DNA of 35,731 nucleotides from Selenomonadaceae bacterium (GCA_017554235.1 JAFZIV010000054.1:1-35731), one strand, 5' to 3'. Shown: positions 24,348-31,558, counted from the stretch's first letter. Notes: a model not told the origin generated them from the sequence alone. Made by a program: numbers and translations.

Positions 24348-25310
24348 GTGAACAGAATTTTAAAATTAGCCGCAAGTATTTTTCTTGTAGTGGCGTTGTG
24401 CTTTACTTTTGCACTTGACAACGTCGCATCAGCGGCATCAAATTCAAATAAAACTCAAGATAAAAAGGCGATGAGACTTTTCCGCCAGTCGTTAATGTCG
24501 ACAGTTGGGGATAACAAGGAGATTTTTCACCAATTTTTTATTTTCTTAGTTCCGAACTTTCAAGGCGAATTAGAATTTAACGGCAAAATTGACGGACACT
24601 CGCTTGACATTGCAGGAAGCTTCGGATTGTGGTTTACGGGCGATGACGGAAAAGCTATCGATATGGATTTACCTTTCTATATCGCGCAGAACGGTCAAAA
24701 TATGGAAGTGTACTACAAGACGGGCAATGAATGGGAAAAATATATCGCTCCGACGCTTGCCGCAGATTTAGCCGATGTTGTGGCTTCACCGACTAAAGCT
24801 GAAATTGAAGAGCAAATTGCTATGACTAAAGAAGTTACAATTTTGCAGGACAATGACTCACGTTGCACATTGTTGGTAAAATTAGACGGTGCGAAGCTTG
24901 CCGACGAATTGAAAGTAGAAGTTAAGAAAAATCCTGCCGATAAAGGTACTGCTGATGACGCCGCATTGCAAAATGATTTTCTTTCATATCTTGACAAGGG
25001 CTTAAGAAATGCAAATATTTGGTACACGTGGAAAATTGACAAGAAAAATAATCGTACCAGCGTAATTACTCTTGACCTTTCGTCCGTCATTCAAGAAACT
25101 GCATTGGCGGCACTTAACGACAGCAAACTGGAATTGCCCGACGAATTTAGAGAAATCCTTGAAACTTTAGCTTTTTACACTGACTTTAAAGCGTATACTA
25201 CTTTTCTCGGATCAGAGGCACAATCTTCACTGATTATTCCGCAAGAAGTTATTAATTCTGCTAAACTTGCTGAAGACTTAGTTGCCGCTGAAAAACTTGA
25301 AACGAAATAA
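24348..25310 (+). CDS. exported protein of unknown function (possible LolA/LppX-like fold)
   Basis: 320 residues, GTG start with GGGAGG upstream. Signal peptide to about residue 30 (ILKLAASIFLVVALCFTFAL then NVASAAS). The mature N-terminal part (NFQGELEFNGKIDG, LDIAGSFGLWF, MDLPFYIAQNGQNMEVYYK, NEWEKYIAP) reads as successive beta strands like lipoprotein-carrier-type half-barrels, and the C-terminal part includes RTSVITLDLSSVI. The fold suggestion is inference from strand pattern. It is the last gene before a strong terminator, in the same transcript as lpxD, so an envelope role is likely. Confidence 0.72.
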   Translation: MNRILKLAASIFLVVALCFTFALDNVASAASNSNKTQDKKAMRLFRQSLMSTVGDNKEIFHQFFIFLVPNFQGELEFNGKIDGHSLDIAGSFGLWFTGDDGKAIDMDLPFYIAQNGQNMEVYYKTGNEWEKYIAPTLAADLADVVASPTKAEIEEQIAMTKEVTILQDNDSRCTLLVKLDGAKLADELKVEVKKNPADKGTADDAALQNDFLSYLDKGLRNANIWYTWKIDKKNNRTSVITLDLSSVIQETALAALNDSKLELPDEFREILETLAFYTDFKAYTTFLGSEAQSSLIIPQEVINSAKLAEDLVAAEKLETK

Positions 25311-25340
25311 ATTTAAGTAGCTTTACGAAAAATCTAAAGA

Positions 25341-25373
25341 AAATCTCCCTGTTTCGGCAGAGAGATTTTTTTT
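25341..25373 (+). terminator. intrinsic terminator of the envelope operon
   Basis: AAATCTCCCTG (25341-25351) and CAGAGAGATTT (25358-25368) form a stem with one mismatch around loop TTTCGG, followed by T's to 25373. Confidence 0.85.
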
Positions 25374-25392
25374 ATTTGTAAATTTTACGCAC

Positions 25393-25418
25393 AAAAAAAC
25401 TGCCGCCTTTCGCGACAG
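25393..25418 (-). terminator. intrinsic terminator of the kinase-like gene
   Basis: On the minus strand CTGTCGC, loop GAAAG, GCGGCAG (one G-U pair) is followed by seven T's (the A run at 25393-25399). It lies 22 bases after the stop of the gene at 25440-26027. Confidence 0.8.
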
Positions 25419-25439
25419 CCAAAAATTTTTTGCACCTGT

Positions 25440-26027
25440 TTATTTTGTAAGTTTGTCAAAATCAGCTTGCGGTACAAGGGTTACAAGACCCATAATCGCC
25501 AAGATTTGTTCCAGTGCCGAACGCGGTGACGCCGTATTTTTAACGATATAATCTGCGGACTTCCATTTCTCAAACTCATTATTATTTTCGGCGTACTCCA
25601 TATAATAATTTATTTCGTCATTCGAGCAGCCTGCGCGTAAGAGTCTCTCAATAAAAGCCTCATCATTAACCATTAAATAAATCGTTACCAAATCCTGATT
25701 GATAAACTTCGACAGTTGCTTAATGCCGTCTACGTCCATCATAATCATAATACTGACTTTGTGCTGACGGTAGGAATCAAAGACTTCATCCTTACGAATC
25801 CCGTAATTACTGCCTTGATAGCTATTGTTAATTATAAGTTTTTCTGCGGCATAATCGTCTTTGCTGACGGTACGAAATAACCTGCGCTTATAGGCAAAGC
25901 GTTCCTCAAAAACTTTCGTGGTAATCGACGGCACATAATGAATTCCCATAGACATAAGCTGTGACACCATCGTAGACTTTCCTGAACACATCGGACCTAA
26001 AAAAGCATAAACTGTATTTTTTGCCAC
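25440..26027 (-). CDS. guanylate-kinase-like P-loop protein
   Basis: About 195 residues. The P-loop is AFLGPMCSGKSTMVSQL, then VPSITTKVFEERFAYKRRLFRTVSKDDY and SYQGSNYGIRKDEV, which follow the guanylate kinase plan (STTTR.....E..G..Y.fvs and g..YGt). The GMP-binding arginines are only partly kept, and the C-terminal lid region diverges, so the true substrate is uncertain; it may be a nucleotide kinase paralogue with another role. GTG at 26036 is part of the GAGGTG ribosome site, so GTG 26027 is the likelier start. Monocistronic between two hairpins. Confidence 0.65.
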   Translation of the reverse strand: MAKNTVYAFLGPMCSGKSTMVSQLMSMGIHYVPSITTKVFEERFAYKRRLFRTVSKDDYAAEKLIINNSYQGSNYGIRKDEVFDSYRQHKVSIMIMMDVDGIKQLSKFINQDLVTIYLMVNDEAFIERLLRAGCSNDEINYYMEYAENNNEFEKWKSADYIVKNTASPRSALEQILAIMGLVTLVPQADFDKLTK

Positions 26028-26072
26028 ACAAAACACCTCACGCCGTTAAAAATCTATTTTGGAAATGGTAAC

Positions 26073-26126
26073 AAAAATTTTCTGAAAAGTCAACTTTAAC
26101 TAACTAAATCTTTTCAGAAAAATTTT
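26073..26126 (-). terminator. long AT-rich inverted repeat, possible terminator of the lipoprotein gene
   Basis: Arms at 26073-26089 and 26110-26126 share TTTTCTGAAAAG and its complement, extended by A/T pairs, around a 20-base loop. It stands just after the lipoprotein stop (26133) on the minus strand and ends in T-rich sequence. It could also be an operator for the kinase-like gene. Confidence 0.55.
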
Positions 26127-26132
26127 CCAATT

Positions 26133-26702
26133 CTATTTTTCAAGGCTTATAAGAAATTGGATTTTCTTTTCGTCCATTTGAGTATGTACATTCAAATTTT
26201 TATCCGCGCTCTGAATTTTAATATCGTCATTCATTGTCGGCGATGCGGAATTCTCCGGGTTATTAAGCCCGTCTTTCATAAAATTATTAATTGCCTTTTT
26301 AAATATAACTTGATAGTCTCCTAAAAATTTTTCCATCGCATTATGATCTATACCAATACCGATGAAAGTAGCTGACAGTAATACGCCCGCCTCTGCTATG
26401 GATTTTGCGTCATTATTCGCGATAATTTCAACGCTTGCTACAGAATCATCATCATTTAATTTTAAATTTATTACGTTATCTGACGAGTCTCCAAAATTTA
26501 AAGTGCAATTTTTGGTATCGCCAGAAGTGGTAATTTTAGGCTCTGATAATTTAAAATTACTTTTTTCCGCAAATTTTTTAAACTTTTCAATTATATCATC
26601 AGAATTGCCGTCGAATATTGCCGCTTCATTCGTCTTATTACCACAGCCCACTGTAAAAAAGAGCATTGTCAACATCAAAATGCCTAAAAAGGTCTTTTTC
26701 AT
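26133..26702 (-). CDS. lipoprotein of unknown function
   Basis: 189 residues. The signal KKTFLGILMLTMLFFTVGC ends in a lipobox with cysteine at about residue 20, followed by GNKTNE. The mature part is acidic and soluble, with alternating strands and helices (KNCTLNFGDSS, NVINLKLNDDDSVASVEIIA, then a hydrophobic helix GVLLSATFIGIGI). It resembles small lipoproteins common in Negativicutes, but I recognise no family. SD GGAG upstream of ATG 26702. It follows hldC by 30 bases on the same strand and may be co-transcribed. Confidence 0.72.
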   Translation of the reverse strand: MKKTFLGILMLTMLFFTVGCGNKTNEAAIFDGNSDDIIEKFKKFAEKSNFKLSEPKITTSGDTKNCTLNFGDSSDNVINLKLNDDDSVASVEIIANNDAKSIAEAGVLLSATFIGIGIDHNAMEKFLGDYQVIFKKAINNFMKDGLNNPENSASPTMNDDIKIQSADKNLNVHTQMDEKKIQFLISLEK

Positions 26703-26732
26703 TTAAAAAACTCCAAAATTCTTTAAAGCAAA

Positions 26733-27194
26733 TTAAATCTGCGCGGAAATTTTTTCAATAATATTGGTTGTAGACTTACCCGCTACAAGATTTACAAGCT
26801 CGACGCGTCCGCCGTAACTTTGAACAATCTTAGCTTCAGGCAAAGTCTCAAGAGTATAATCTCCGCCCTTAACGTAAATGTCTGGTTGAATTTCCGCGAT
26901 AAGATTTTCTGCAGTCTGTTCGCCAAAAAAAATTACGTGGTCTACAGCTTTAAGTCCCAACAAAACTTCTGCGCGGTCGTTTTGATTATTAACGGGACGC
27001 GATGAACCTTTCAACTTTCTAACAGATTCGTCCGTATTCAAGCCTACAATAAGTACATCGCCAAAATTTTTCGCCGTCGTCAAATATCTTACGTGTCCAA
27101 CATGGATAATGTCAAAGCAACCGTTAGTAAAGACAATTTTTTTACCTGCAAGTTCTCCGCGCAGATTCGGAATATTTTTTCTATCAATCAGCAT
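26733..27194 (-). CDS. hldC: D-glycero-beta-D-manno-heptose 1-phosphate adenylyltransferase
   Basis: A stand-alone form of the C-terminal half of HldE (RfaE2). It attaches AMP to heptose 1-phosphate, giving ADP-heptose for the LPS inner core. IVFTNGCFDIIHVGHVRYL holds the nucleotidyltransferase HxGH motif; GLNTDESVRKLKG and DIYVKGGDYTLETLPEA are family-specific. ATG 27194 (MLIDRKN) has GGTGA five bases upstream and is preferred to GTG 27206. It starts next to the hldA stop. Its last codons contain a CCGCGCAG copy (26739-26746). Confidence 0.93.
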   Translation of the reverse strand: MLIDRKNIPNLRGELAGKKIVFTNGCFDIIHVGHVRYLTTAKNFGDVLIVGLNTDESVRKLKGSSRPVNNQNDRAEVLLGLKAVDHVIFFGEQTAENLIAEIQPDIYVKGGDYTLETLPEAKIVQSYGGRVELVNLVAGKSTTNIIEKISAQI

Positions 27195-27195
27195 T

Positions 27196-28191
27196 TTATT
27201 CACCAAATTTTTTCAGAGTAGTCAAAAGTTCATTGGCACTTACTGTAGCAGTGCCCAATTTTCTAACGGCAACTCCAGCCGCGTAATTTGCAATCCGCGC
27301 AGACTTTACAGGTTCCGTACCCGTTGTCATAGCCAAAAGAAATGATGCAACGCAAGTATCACCTGCGCCTGACACGTCGAAGACTTCGCTTTTATCAGTA
27401 ACTGGTATGTGATGAACTGCTCCGCCGCGCTCAAATAAACTCATTCCCAATTCGCCGCGCGTTATCAAGACGCCATCTGAATTTAATTCAGCCAAAAGTT
27501 TTTTTCCCGCGTCAATCAAAGTTTTCTCGTCATTAATTTCTATTTTATAGTGCGCCGCCAATTCAGAATCATTTTGCTTAACGTAACCAATGCCCTTGAA
27601 ATCGCCTATTCTGTAGCGCGAATCAACCATACTCGGGATTTTATTTTTACTCGCGTAATTTATCAGCAAATTTTTCACTGAATCGGTAACAGTTCCCGCG
27701 CCATAGTCACTCAAAATTATTCCGTCAACTTGCGACAAAATTTCTTCCAAATGCTTAATTAATTCAGACTCAATTTTTTTATCAAGCGGCTCTTTACTCT
27801 CTCGGTCAATGCGTACAATCTGCTGACTAACTGTCGCCCTGCCGCCTGCAATTATCCGCGTTTTTGAAATCGTAGGGCGTGATTTATCGGGAACAATTCC
27901 GTCAACGTCAACTTTGTAATCGCTCAAAATATTTTTCAAACTTTCGGCATAATCGTCCGCACCTACAACACCAACAGCGTAAACTTTTCCACCGAGAGTT
28001 GCCGCGTTTGCAATGACGTTAGCCGCACCTCCCGCTACAACTTTTTTACCGGCTTCTTCCAAAATTAAAACAGGAGCTTCACGAGAAATACGCGAAATTC
28101 TCCCGTCTAAATAAACGTCAGCTATTAAATCGCCGACGACTAAAATTTTTTTATCACGAAAATTGTTTACGATATTTTTCAAATTTTGCAA
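27196..28191 (-). CDS. hldA: D-glycero-beta-D-manno-heptose-7-phosphate kinase
   Basis: Stand-alone form of the N-terminal half of HldE (RfaE1), a PfkB-fold sugar kinase. ILVVGDLIADVYLDG opens the fold, GGAANVIANAATLGG is the PfkB substrate motif, ILSDYGAG follows, and VFDVSGAGDTCVASFLLAM is the second PfkB signature with the catalytic aspartate of GAGD. It works just before HldC; the two genes nearly abut. GTG 28200 gives a longer start, but AAGGTGA is well spaced for TTG 28191. Upstream lies heptad array D. Confidence 0.93.
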   Translation of the reverse strand: MQNLKNIVNNFRDKKILVVGDLIADVYLDGRISRISREAPVLILEEAGKKVVAGGAANVIANAATLGGKVYAVGVVGADDYAESLKNILSDYKVDVDGIVPDKSRPTISKTRIIAGGRATVSQQIVRIDRESKEPLDKKIESELIKHLEEILSQVDGIILSDYGAGTVTDSVKNLLINYASKNKIPSMVDSRYRIGDFKGIGYVKQNDSELAAHYKIEINDEKTLIDAGKKLLAELNSDGVLITRGELGMSLFERGGAVHHIPVTDKSEVFDVSGAGDTCVASFLLAMTTGTEPVKSARIANYAAGVAVRKLGTATVSANELLTTLKKFGE

Positions 28192-28204
28192 TGTAATCAC
28201 CTTT

Positions 28205-28268
28205 TTAGGGAAAAGGGATTAGGGAGTAGGGAATAAATTTGCAATTTCCTAATCCCCAATCCTTAATC
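28205..28268. repeat. heptad array D, two inverted arms (AGGGATT type)
   Basis: Left arm TTAGGGA, AAAGGGA, TTAGGGA, GTAGGGA (28205-28232); right arm TCCTAAT, CCCCAAT, CCTTAAT (28247-28267). The unit AGGGATT is a variant of the AGTGATC units of arrays B and C. The arms can pair across ATAAATTTGCAATT. It fills the argC-hldA gap, and the right arm runs into the argC stop codon (28267-28269). Confidence 0.85.
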
Positions 28269-29301
28269 AAGGATAAAACGGTACAACGTCAAGCGCAGTT
28301 GATTCATCGAAACCTGCGGCAATGTTGAAGTTTTGAACTGCCTGCCCTGCCGCGCCTTTAACTAAATTGTCAATCGCCGACAAAATTATAACCCTGCGCG
28401 TCCTCTCGTCGAAATGCCACGCAATGTCGCAGTAATTTGAACCGCGTACAAATTTTGTTTCAGGATAAGCATTGCGACCCAAAAGTCTAATAAATTTTTC
28501 ATTACCGTAGAAATTTTGAAATACTTCGTCCAAAATTTTTTCGTCAACGTCAGCTTTAAGTTTTGCGTAGCAAGTCGCCAAAATTCCGCGTGACATAGGC
28601 ACAAGGTGCGGAGTGAAATTTATCGTGACACTTTCGCCGCCTAAATCACTAAGAGCTTGTTCAATTTCCGGCGTGTGTCTGTGATGAGCAACGTTGTAAG
28701 CCTTAAAATTATCATAAAGTTCGGGGAAGTGATTGCCAAGTTTCGGACTTCTTCCCGCGCCGCTGACGCCTGATTTTGCGTCTACAATAATCGTGTCAAC
28801 GTCGACAAGATTATTTTTCACAACGGGCGCAAGCGCAAGTATCGACGCAGTTGTAAAGCAACCGGCATTGCCGATAATTTTAGCATTACGAATTTTATCG
28901 CGGTAAATTTCAGCCAGTCCATAAACTCTCTGCGCGGTCTTGTGGGTATGTTCAACTTTGTACCATTTTTCATAAACAGTAACGTCATCAAATCGATAAT
29001 CCGCGCCCAAGTCAATAATTCTTACGGGCAAATTTTCAAGTTTTTTGCCTACGTCCATAGCGTGACCATGCGGCAATGCAATAAATACAAAATCACTATC
29101 CGCGCCAATTTTTTCAATGTCATTCAGACTTTCCAAAGTCATATCGCAAATTTTATAAAGGTGCGGGTAAAGTTCAGAAATTTTTTTACCTGTATGACTT
29201 TCCGAAGTTATATGAGTAATTTTAACTTGCGGATGACGTTGCAAAATCGCTAAAAGTTCCGCGCCTGCGTAACCTGTCGCCCCAATTATGCTGACTTTCA
29301 T
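28267..29301 (-). CDS. argC: N-acetyl-gamma-glutamyl-phosphate reductase
   Basis: ArgC reduces N-acetylglutamyl phosphate with NADPH in arginine synthesis. 344 residues is normal. VSIIGATGYAGAELLAILQRHP is the NADPH loop, FIALPHGHAMD and IDLGADYRF are conserved, and the catalytic cysteine is in IIGNAGCFTTASILAL. The usual sequence there is GNPGCYPT, so three flanking residues differ while the cysteine is kept. VDAKSGVSGAGR and FTPHLVPMSRGI are also family-typical. SD AAAGGAG upstream of ATG 29301. No other arg genes are in the window. Confidence 0.93.
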   Translation of the reverse strand: MKVSIIGATGYAGAELLAILQRHPQVKITHITSESHTGKKISELYPHLYKICDMTLESLNDIEKIGADSDFVFIALPHGHAMDVGKKLENLPVRIIDLGADYRFDDVTVYEKWYKVEHTHKTAQRVYGLAEIYRDKIRNAKIIGNAGCFTTASILALAPVVKNNLVDVDTIIVDAKSGVSGAGRSPKLGNHFPELYDNFKAYNVAHHRHTPEIEQALSDLGGESVTINFTPHLVPMSRGILATCYAKLKADVDEKILDEVFQNFYGNEKFIRLLGRNAYPETKFVRGSNYCDIAWHFDERTRRVIILSAIDNLVKGAAGQAVQNFNIAAGFDESTALDVVPFYP

Positions 29302-29316
29302 AAAAAACTCCTTTTA

Positions 29317-29346
29317 AGTGAATAGTTAATAGTGAATAGTTAATAG
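29317..29346. repeat. heptad array E-left, 3' flank of the four-helix-bundle gene
   Basis: Plus-strand units AGTGAAT, AGTTAAT, AGTGAAT, AGTTAAT (29317-29344). The last unit contains the stop codon of the gene at 29340-29702 (TAA on the minus strand). Inverse orientation relative to the array at 29720-29754. Confidence 0.88.
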
Positions 29347-29702
29347 TCTTTGAATTTTGAGATAACCGCATTAAGCATTTTTCCAACTTCAGTGCAAATT
29401 TCCAATGCAGTTACGATTTCTGTTTTCTGCAAATACCCCAATTCTACACAGAGTAACAACTGCGTTTCAACTTCTGACCTTGAACCACGTGCAATATAGA
29501 GAAATCTTAAATATTCCTTTGTAGAATCCCTACCGTTTCCCTCTGCAATATTTGAAGGAATAGAAACTGCGGCGCGTCTTAACTGATTTGTCAATCCAAA
29601 AAGTTCATCTTTAGGAAGTTTTTTGGTTATGCGGTAAACTTCAGCTGCCAACTTCATAGATTTTTGCCATACAAGTAATTCTTTGAAATCCTTTATCCCC
29701 AT
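29340..29702 (-). CDS. four-helix-bundle protein (S23 / 23S rRNA intervening-sequence protein family)
   Basis: 120 residues, fully helical. FKELLVWQKSMKLAAEVYRITKKLPKDE, LTNQLRRAAVSIPSNIAEGNGR, EYLRFLYIARGSRSEVETQLLLCVELGYL and the final helix EVGKMLNAVISKF are the hallmarks of the S23/IVP family (also related to bAvd of diversity-generating retroelements). No function is established for most members. There is no reverse transcriptase or rRNA gene here. The gene is bounded by inverted heptad arrays (29317-29346 and 29720-29754); its last two codons and stop (D, Y, stop) fall in the left array. It interrupts argC and trpB, which have unrelated functions. Confidence 0.9.
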   Translation of the reverse strand: MGIKDFKELLVWQKSMKLAAEVYRITKKLPKDELFGLTNQLRRAAVSIPSNIAEGNGRDSTKEYLRFLYIARGSRSEVETQLLLCVELGYLQKTEIVTALEICTEVGKMLNAVISKFKDY

Positions 29703-29719
29703 AACATTAAACTTTCTCT

Positions 29720-29754
29720 AACTATTTACTATCTACTATTCACTATTCACTAAA
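29720..29754. repeat. heptad array E-right, 5' flank of the four-helix-bundle gene
   Basis: Plus-strand units AACTATT, TACTATC, TACTATT, CACTATT, CACTAAA (29720-29754), i.e. AGTGAAT/AGTAAAT-type units on the minus strand. It supplies the trpB stop codon (TAG, 29743-29745). Together with 29317-29346 it forms imperfect terminal inverted repeats of about 30 bases around a 438-bp unit. Confidence 0.88.
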
Positions 29755-30969
29755 AAACTCTTCGCCATAACCATATTTTTCAATGACGTAATCAATATCT
29801 TTGTCGCCACGTCCGCTTAAATTGACAAGAATCGATCCAACATCGCCGACTTTAGCTCGACGCATAGCATAAGCAACAGCGTGTGAACTTTCAAGCGCAG
29901 GAATAATTCCTTCATAGCGGCTAAGTTTAAAGAATGCGTCAACCGCATCACGATCGCTCGCAATGTCATATTTAACGCGTCCCACTTCGCGCAAAAATGC
30001 ATGTTCGGGACCTACACTTTGATAATCAAGACCACTTGCTATTGAATAAACCGGCGCAGGTTCACCGTTTTCATCTTTCAACATAATGCTGTTAAAGCCG
30101 TGCATTACGCCTTCAGAACCGTAAGTCATCGACGCGGCATTATCGCCAACACCTTCACCACGTCCCATAGGTTCAACGCCGACAATTTCAACGGGATCAT
30201 TTATAAACGGCAGGAACATTCCGATTGAATTTGAACCGCCGCCTACACAAGCTGTCACAACATCAGGCAAAAATCCCATCATTTCTTTAAACTGTGCACG
30301 CGCTTCTTCGCCGACAACATATTGAAAATCTCTAACCATCATCGGGAAAGGATGCGGACCGACTGCCGAGCCTATGCAGTAAATCGTATCTTTGTAATTT
30401 TCCATGTAATCTTCAAATGCGGCGTCGACAGCTTCTTTTAAAGTTTTTTGTCCGCGAGTGACTGATACAACTTTCGTACCCAAAACTTTCATACGTGCAA
30501 CATTGGGAGCTTGTTTAGCAACGTCAACTTCACCCATGTAAATTGTGCATTCCAATCCGAAAAATGCCGCCGCCGTCGCCAATGCTACGCCATGTTGACC
30601 TGCACCTGTTTCTGCAATTAAACGTTTCTTACCTAAAAATTTTGCCAATAAACCTTCGCCCATGCAGTGATTGAGTTTGTGTGCGCCCGTATGATTTAAA
30701 TCTTCACGCTTTAAATAAATTTGGCAACGTCCGTTACCAATCATACGACTAAGTTTTTCACAATGATAAACCGGCGTAGGTCTGCCTTGAAATTCTTTGC
30801 GGATACGACGAAGTTCGCTGACAAATTGCGATGAATGACATATCGTCAAGTAAGCGTTGGTAATTTCGTCCATTGCCGCTACTAAATGTTCGGGTAAATA
30901 TGCACCTCCAAAACGTCCGAATCGCCCGTCCTTCGACGGATAATTTTTCAAATAAGTTGAATAATCCAT
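29743..30969 (-). CDS. trpB: tryptophan synthase beta chain
   Basis: TrpB condenses indole and serine to tryptophan with PLP. 408 residues. [19 protein letters not shown] opens the protein, the PLP lysine is in [21 protein letters not shown] (usual GAHKINNALGQ, so the residues after the lysine are divergent), [20 protein letters not shown] follows, the phosphate-binding loop is [12 protein letters not shown], and LSGRGDKD is near the end. There is no trpA or other trp gene alongside, so it is a solitary trpB. GGAGG lies upstream of ATG 30969. The last codons and stop overlap a heptad array. A different trpB fragment lies at the left window edge. Confidence 0.93.
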   Translation of the reverse strand: MDYSTYLKNYPSKDGRFGRFGGAYLPEHLVAAMDEITNAYLTICHSSQFVSELRRIRKEFQGRPTPVYHCEKLSRMIGNGRCQIYLKREDLNHTGAHKLNHCMGEGLLAKFLGKKRLIAETGAGQHGVALATAAAFFGLECTIYMGEVDVAKQAPNVARMKVLGTKVVSVTRGQKTLKEAVDAAFEDYMENYKDTIYCIGSAVGPHPFPMMVRDFQYVVGEEARAQFKEMMGFLPDVVTACVGGGSNSIGMFLPFINDPVEIVGVEPMGRGEGVGDNAASMTYGSEGVMHGFNSIMLKDENGEPAPVYSIASGLDYQSVGPEHAFLREVGRVKYDIASDRDAVDAFFKLSRYEGIIPALESSHAVAYAMRRAKVGDVGSILVNLSGRGDKDIDYVIEKYGYGEEFFSE

Positions 30970-31009
30970 TTATACAACCTCCAAAAAAAATTATATTTAT
31001 ATTAAATAT

Positions 31010-31414
31010 TTAATCGACTTCACTGCCCTCAACTTCGCCTTCCCATTCAACAAGACCGCCAAAATTTATGACATTGCTGTAGCCCATTTCGGCAAGCATA
31101 ACGGCTGAATCTTCTGCGCGGCGTCCAGTCCAACAATATATCAAGATTTTTTGTTTTTTGTCCGGTAAAACTTTTTCGACACTCCCATTGCGAATTTCTT
31201 CTATCGGTAAAAGTATCGCGCCCGGTATATGTTTTTTTTCATATTCGCTAAGCGTCCGAACGTCAATCAAAATATAATCTTTTTCCTCTGCAAGAATTTT
31301 TTGCGCCTCTTCCGGGCTTATTGTTTCGTAGTTCGGAGTGCAACCAGAAAACATAATTACTACAAAAAATATCGCGACAAAACTTGAAAAAATTTTTATC
31401 AGACTATACGCCAT
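31010..31414 (-). CDS. rhodanese-domain lipoprotein
   Basis: 134 residues. The N-terminal signal ends in a lipobox (VVIMFSGC, cysteine about residue 25), so the domain is lipid-anchored outside the cytoplasm. The rest is one rhodanese domain: ISPEEAQKILAEEKDYILIDVRTLSEYEKKHIPGAI, the active cysteine in LIYCWTGRRAEDSAVML, and the closing NVINFGGLVEWEG. It would bind or move sulfane sulfur or persulfides; its natural substrate is unknown. SD AAAGGAGTGAT upstream. Confidence 0.88.
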   Translation of the reverse strand: MAYSLIKIFSSFVAIFFVVIMFSGCTPNYETISPEEAQKILAEEKDYILIDVRTLSEYEKKHIPGAILLPIEEIRNGSVEKVLPDKKQKILIYCWTGRRAEDSAVMLAEMGYSNVINFGGLVEWEGEVEGSEVD

Positions 31415-31513
31415 TAATCAATCACTCCTTTTGGTTAATTCTACAGCAAACGTGTATTATCAATTTCAATTTTTGGTTAATATAGCATAATCAAAGATTT
31501 TTTTCAAGGTAAT

Positions 31514-31541
31514 AAAAAAGTCCCGACTTAAGCCGAGACTT
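31514..31541 (-). terminator. intrinsic terminator of recA
   Basis: On the minus strand AAGTCTCG and CGGGACTT pair (8 bp, one U-G pair) and are followed by TTTTATT. It lies 30 bases after the recA stop. Confidence 0.8.
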
Positions 31542-31550
31542 AAAATTTTT

Positions 31551-31558
31551 CCGCGCAG
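31551..31558. repeat. intergenic copy of the over-represented 8-mer CCGCGCAG
   Basis: This copy lies between the recA stop and its terminator, outside any gene. By hand count the exact 8-mer occurs 30 times in the window, 15 as CCGCGCAG (first bases 887, 3712, 4042, 5732, 6502, 9656, 13963, 14962, 16400, 17504, 20276, 20690, 27157, 27295, 31551) and 15 as CTGCGCGG (1055, 5348, 6396, 7566, 9773, 14287, 14800, 16570, 21260, 22799, 24048, 26739, 26969, 28930, 31114). Further copies differ by one base. Most sit in genes. Confidence 0.85.

Noticed and set aside
29340..29702. Diversity-generating retroelement accessory (Avd)
   Set aside because: The fold family is related, but no reverse transcriptase, template repeat or variable repeat is visible within several kilobases.
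887..31558. CCGCGCAG as a polar Chi site
   Set aside because: Copies split 15 to 15 between strands here, with no orientation bias; left open as a non-polar signal instead.
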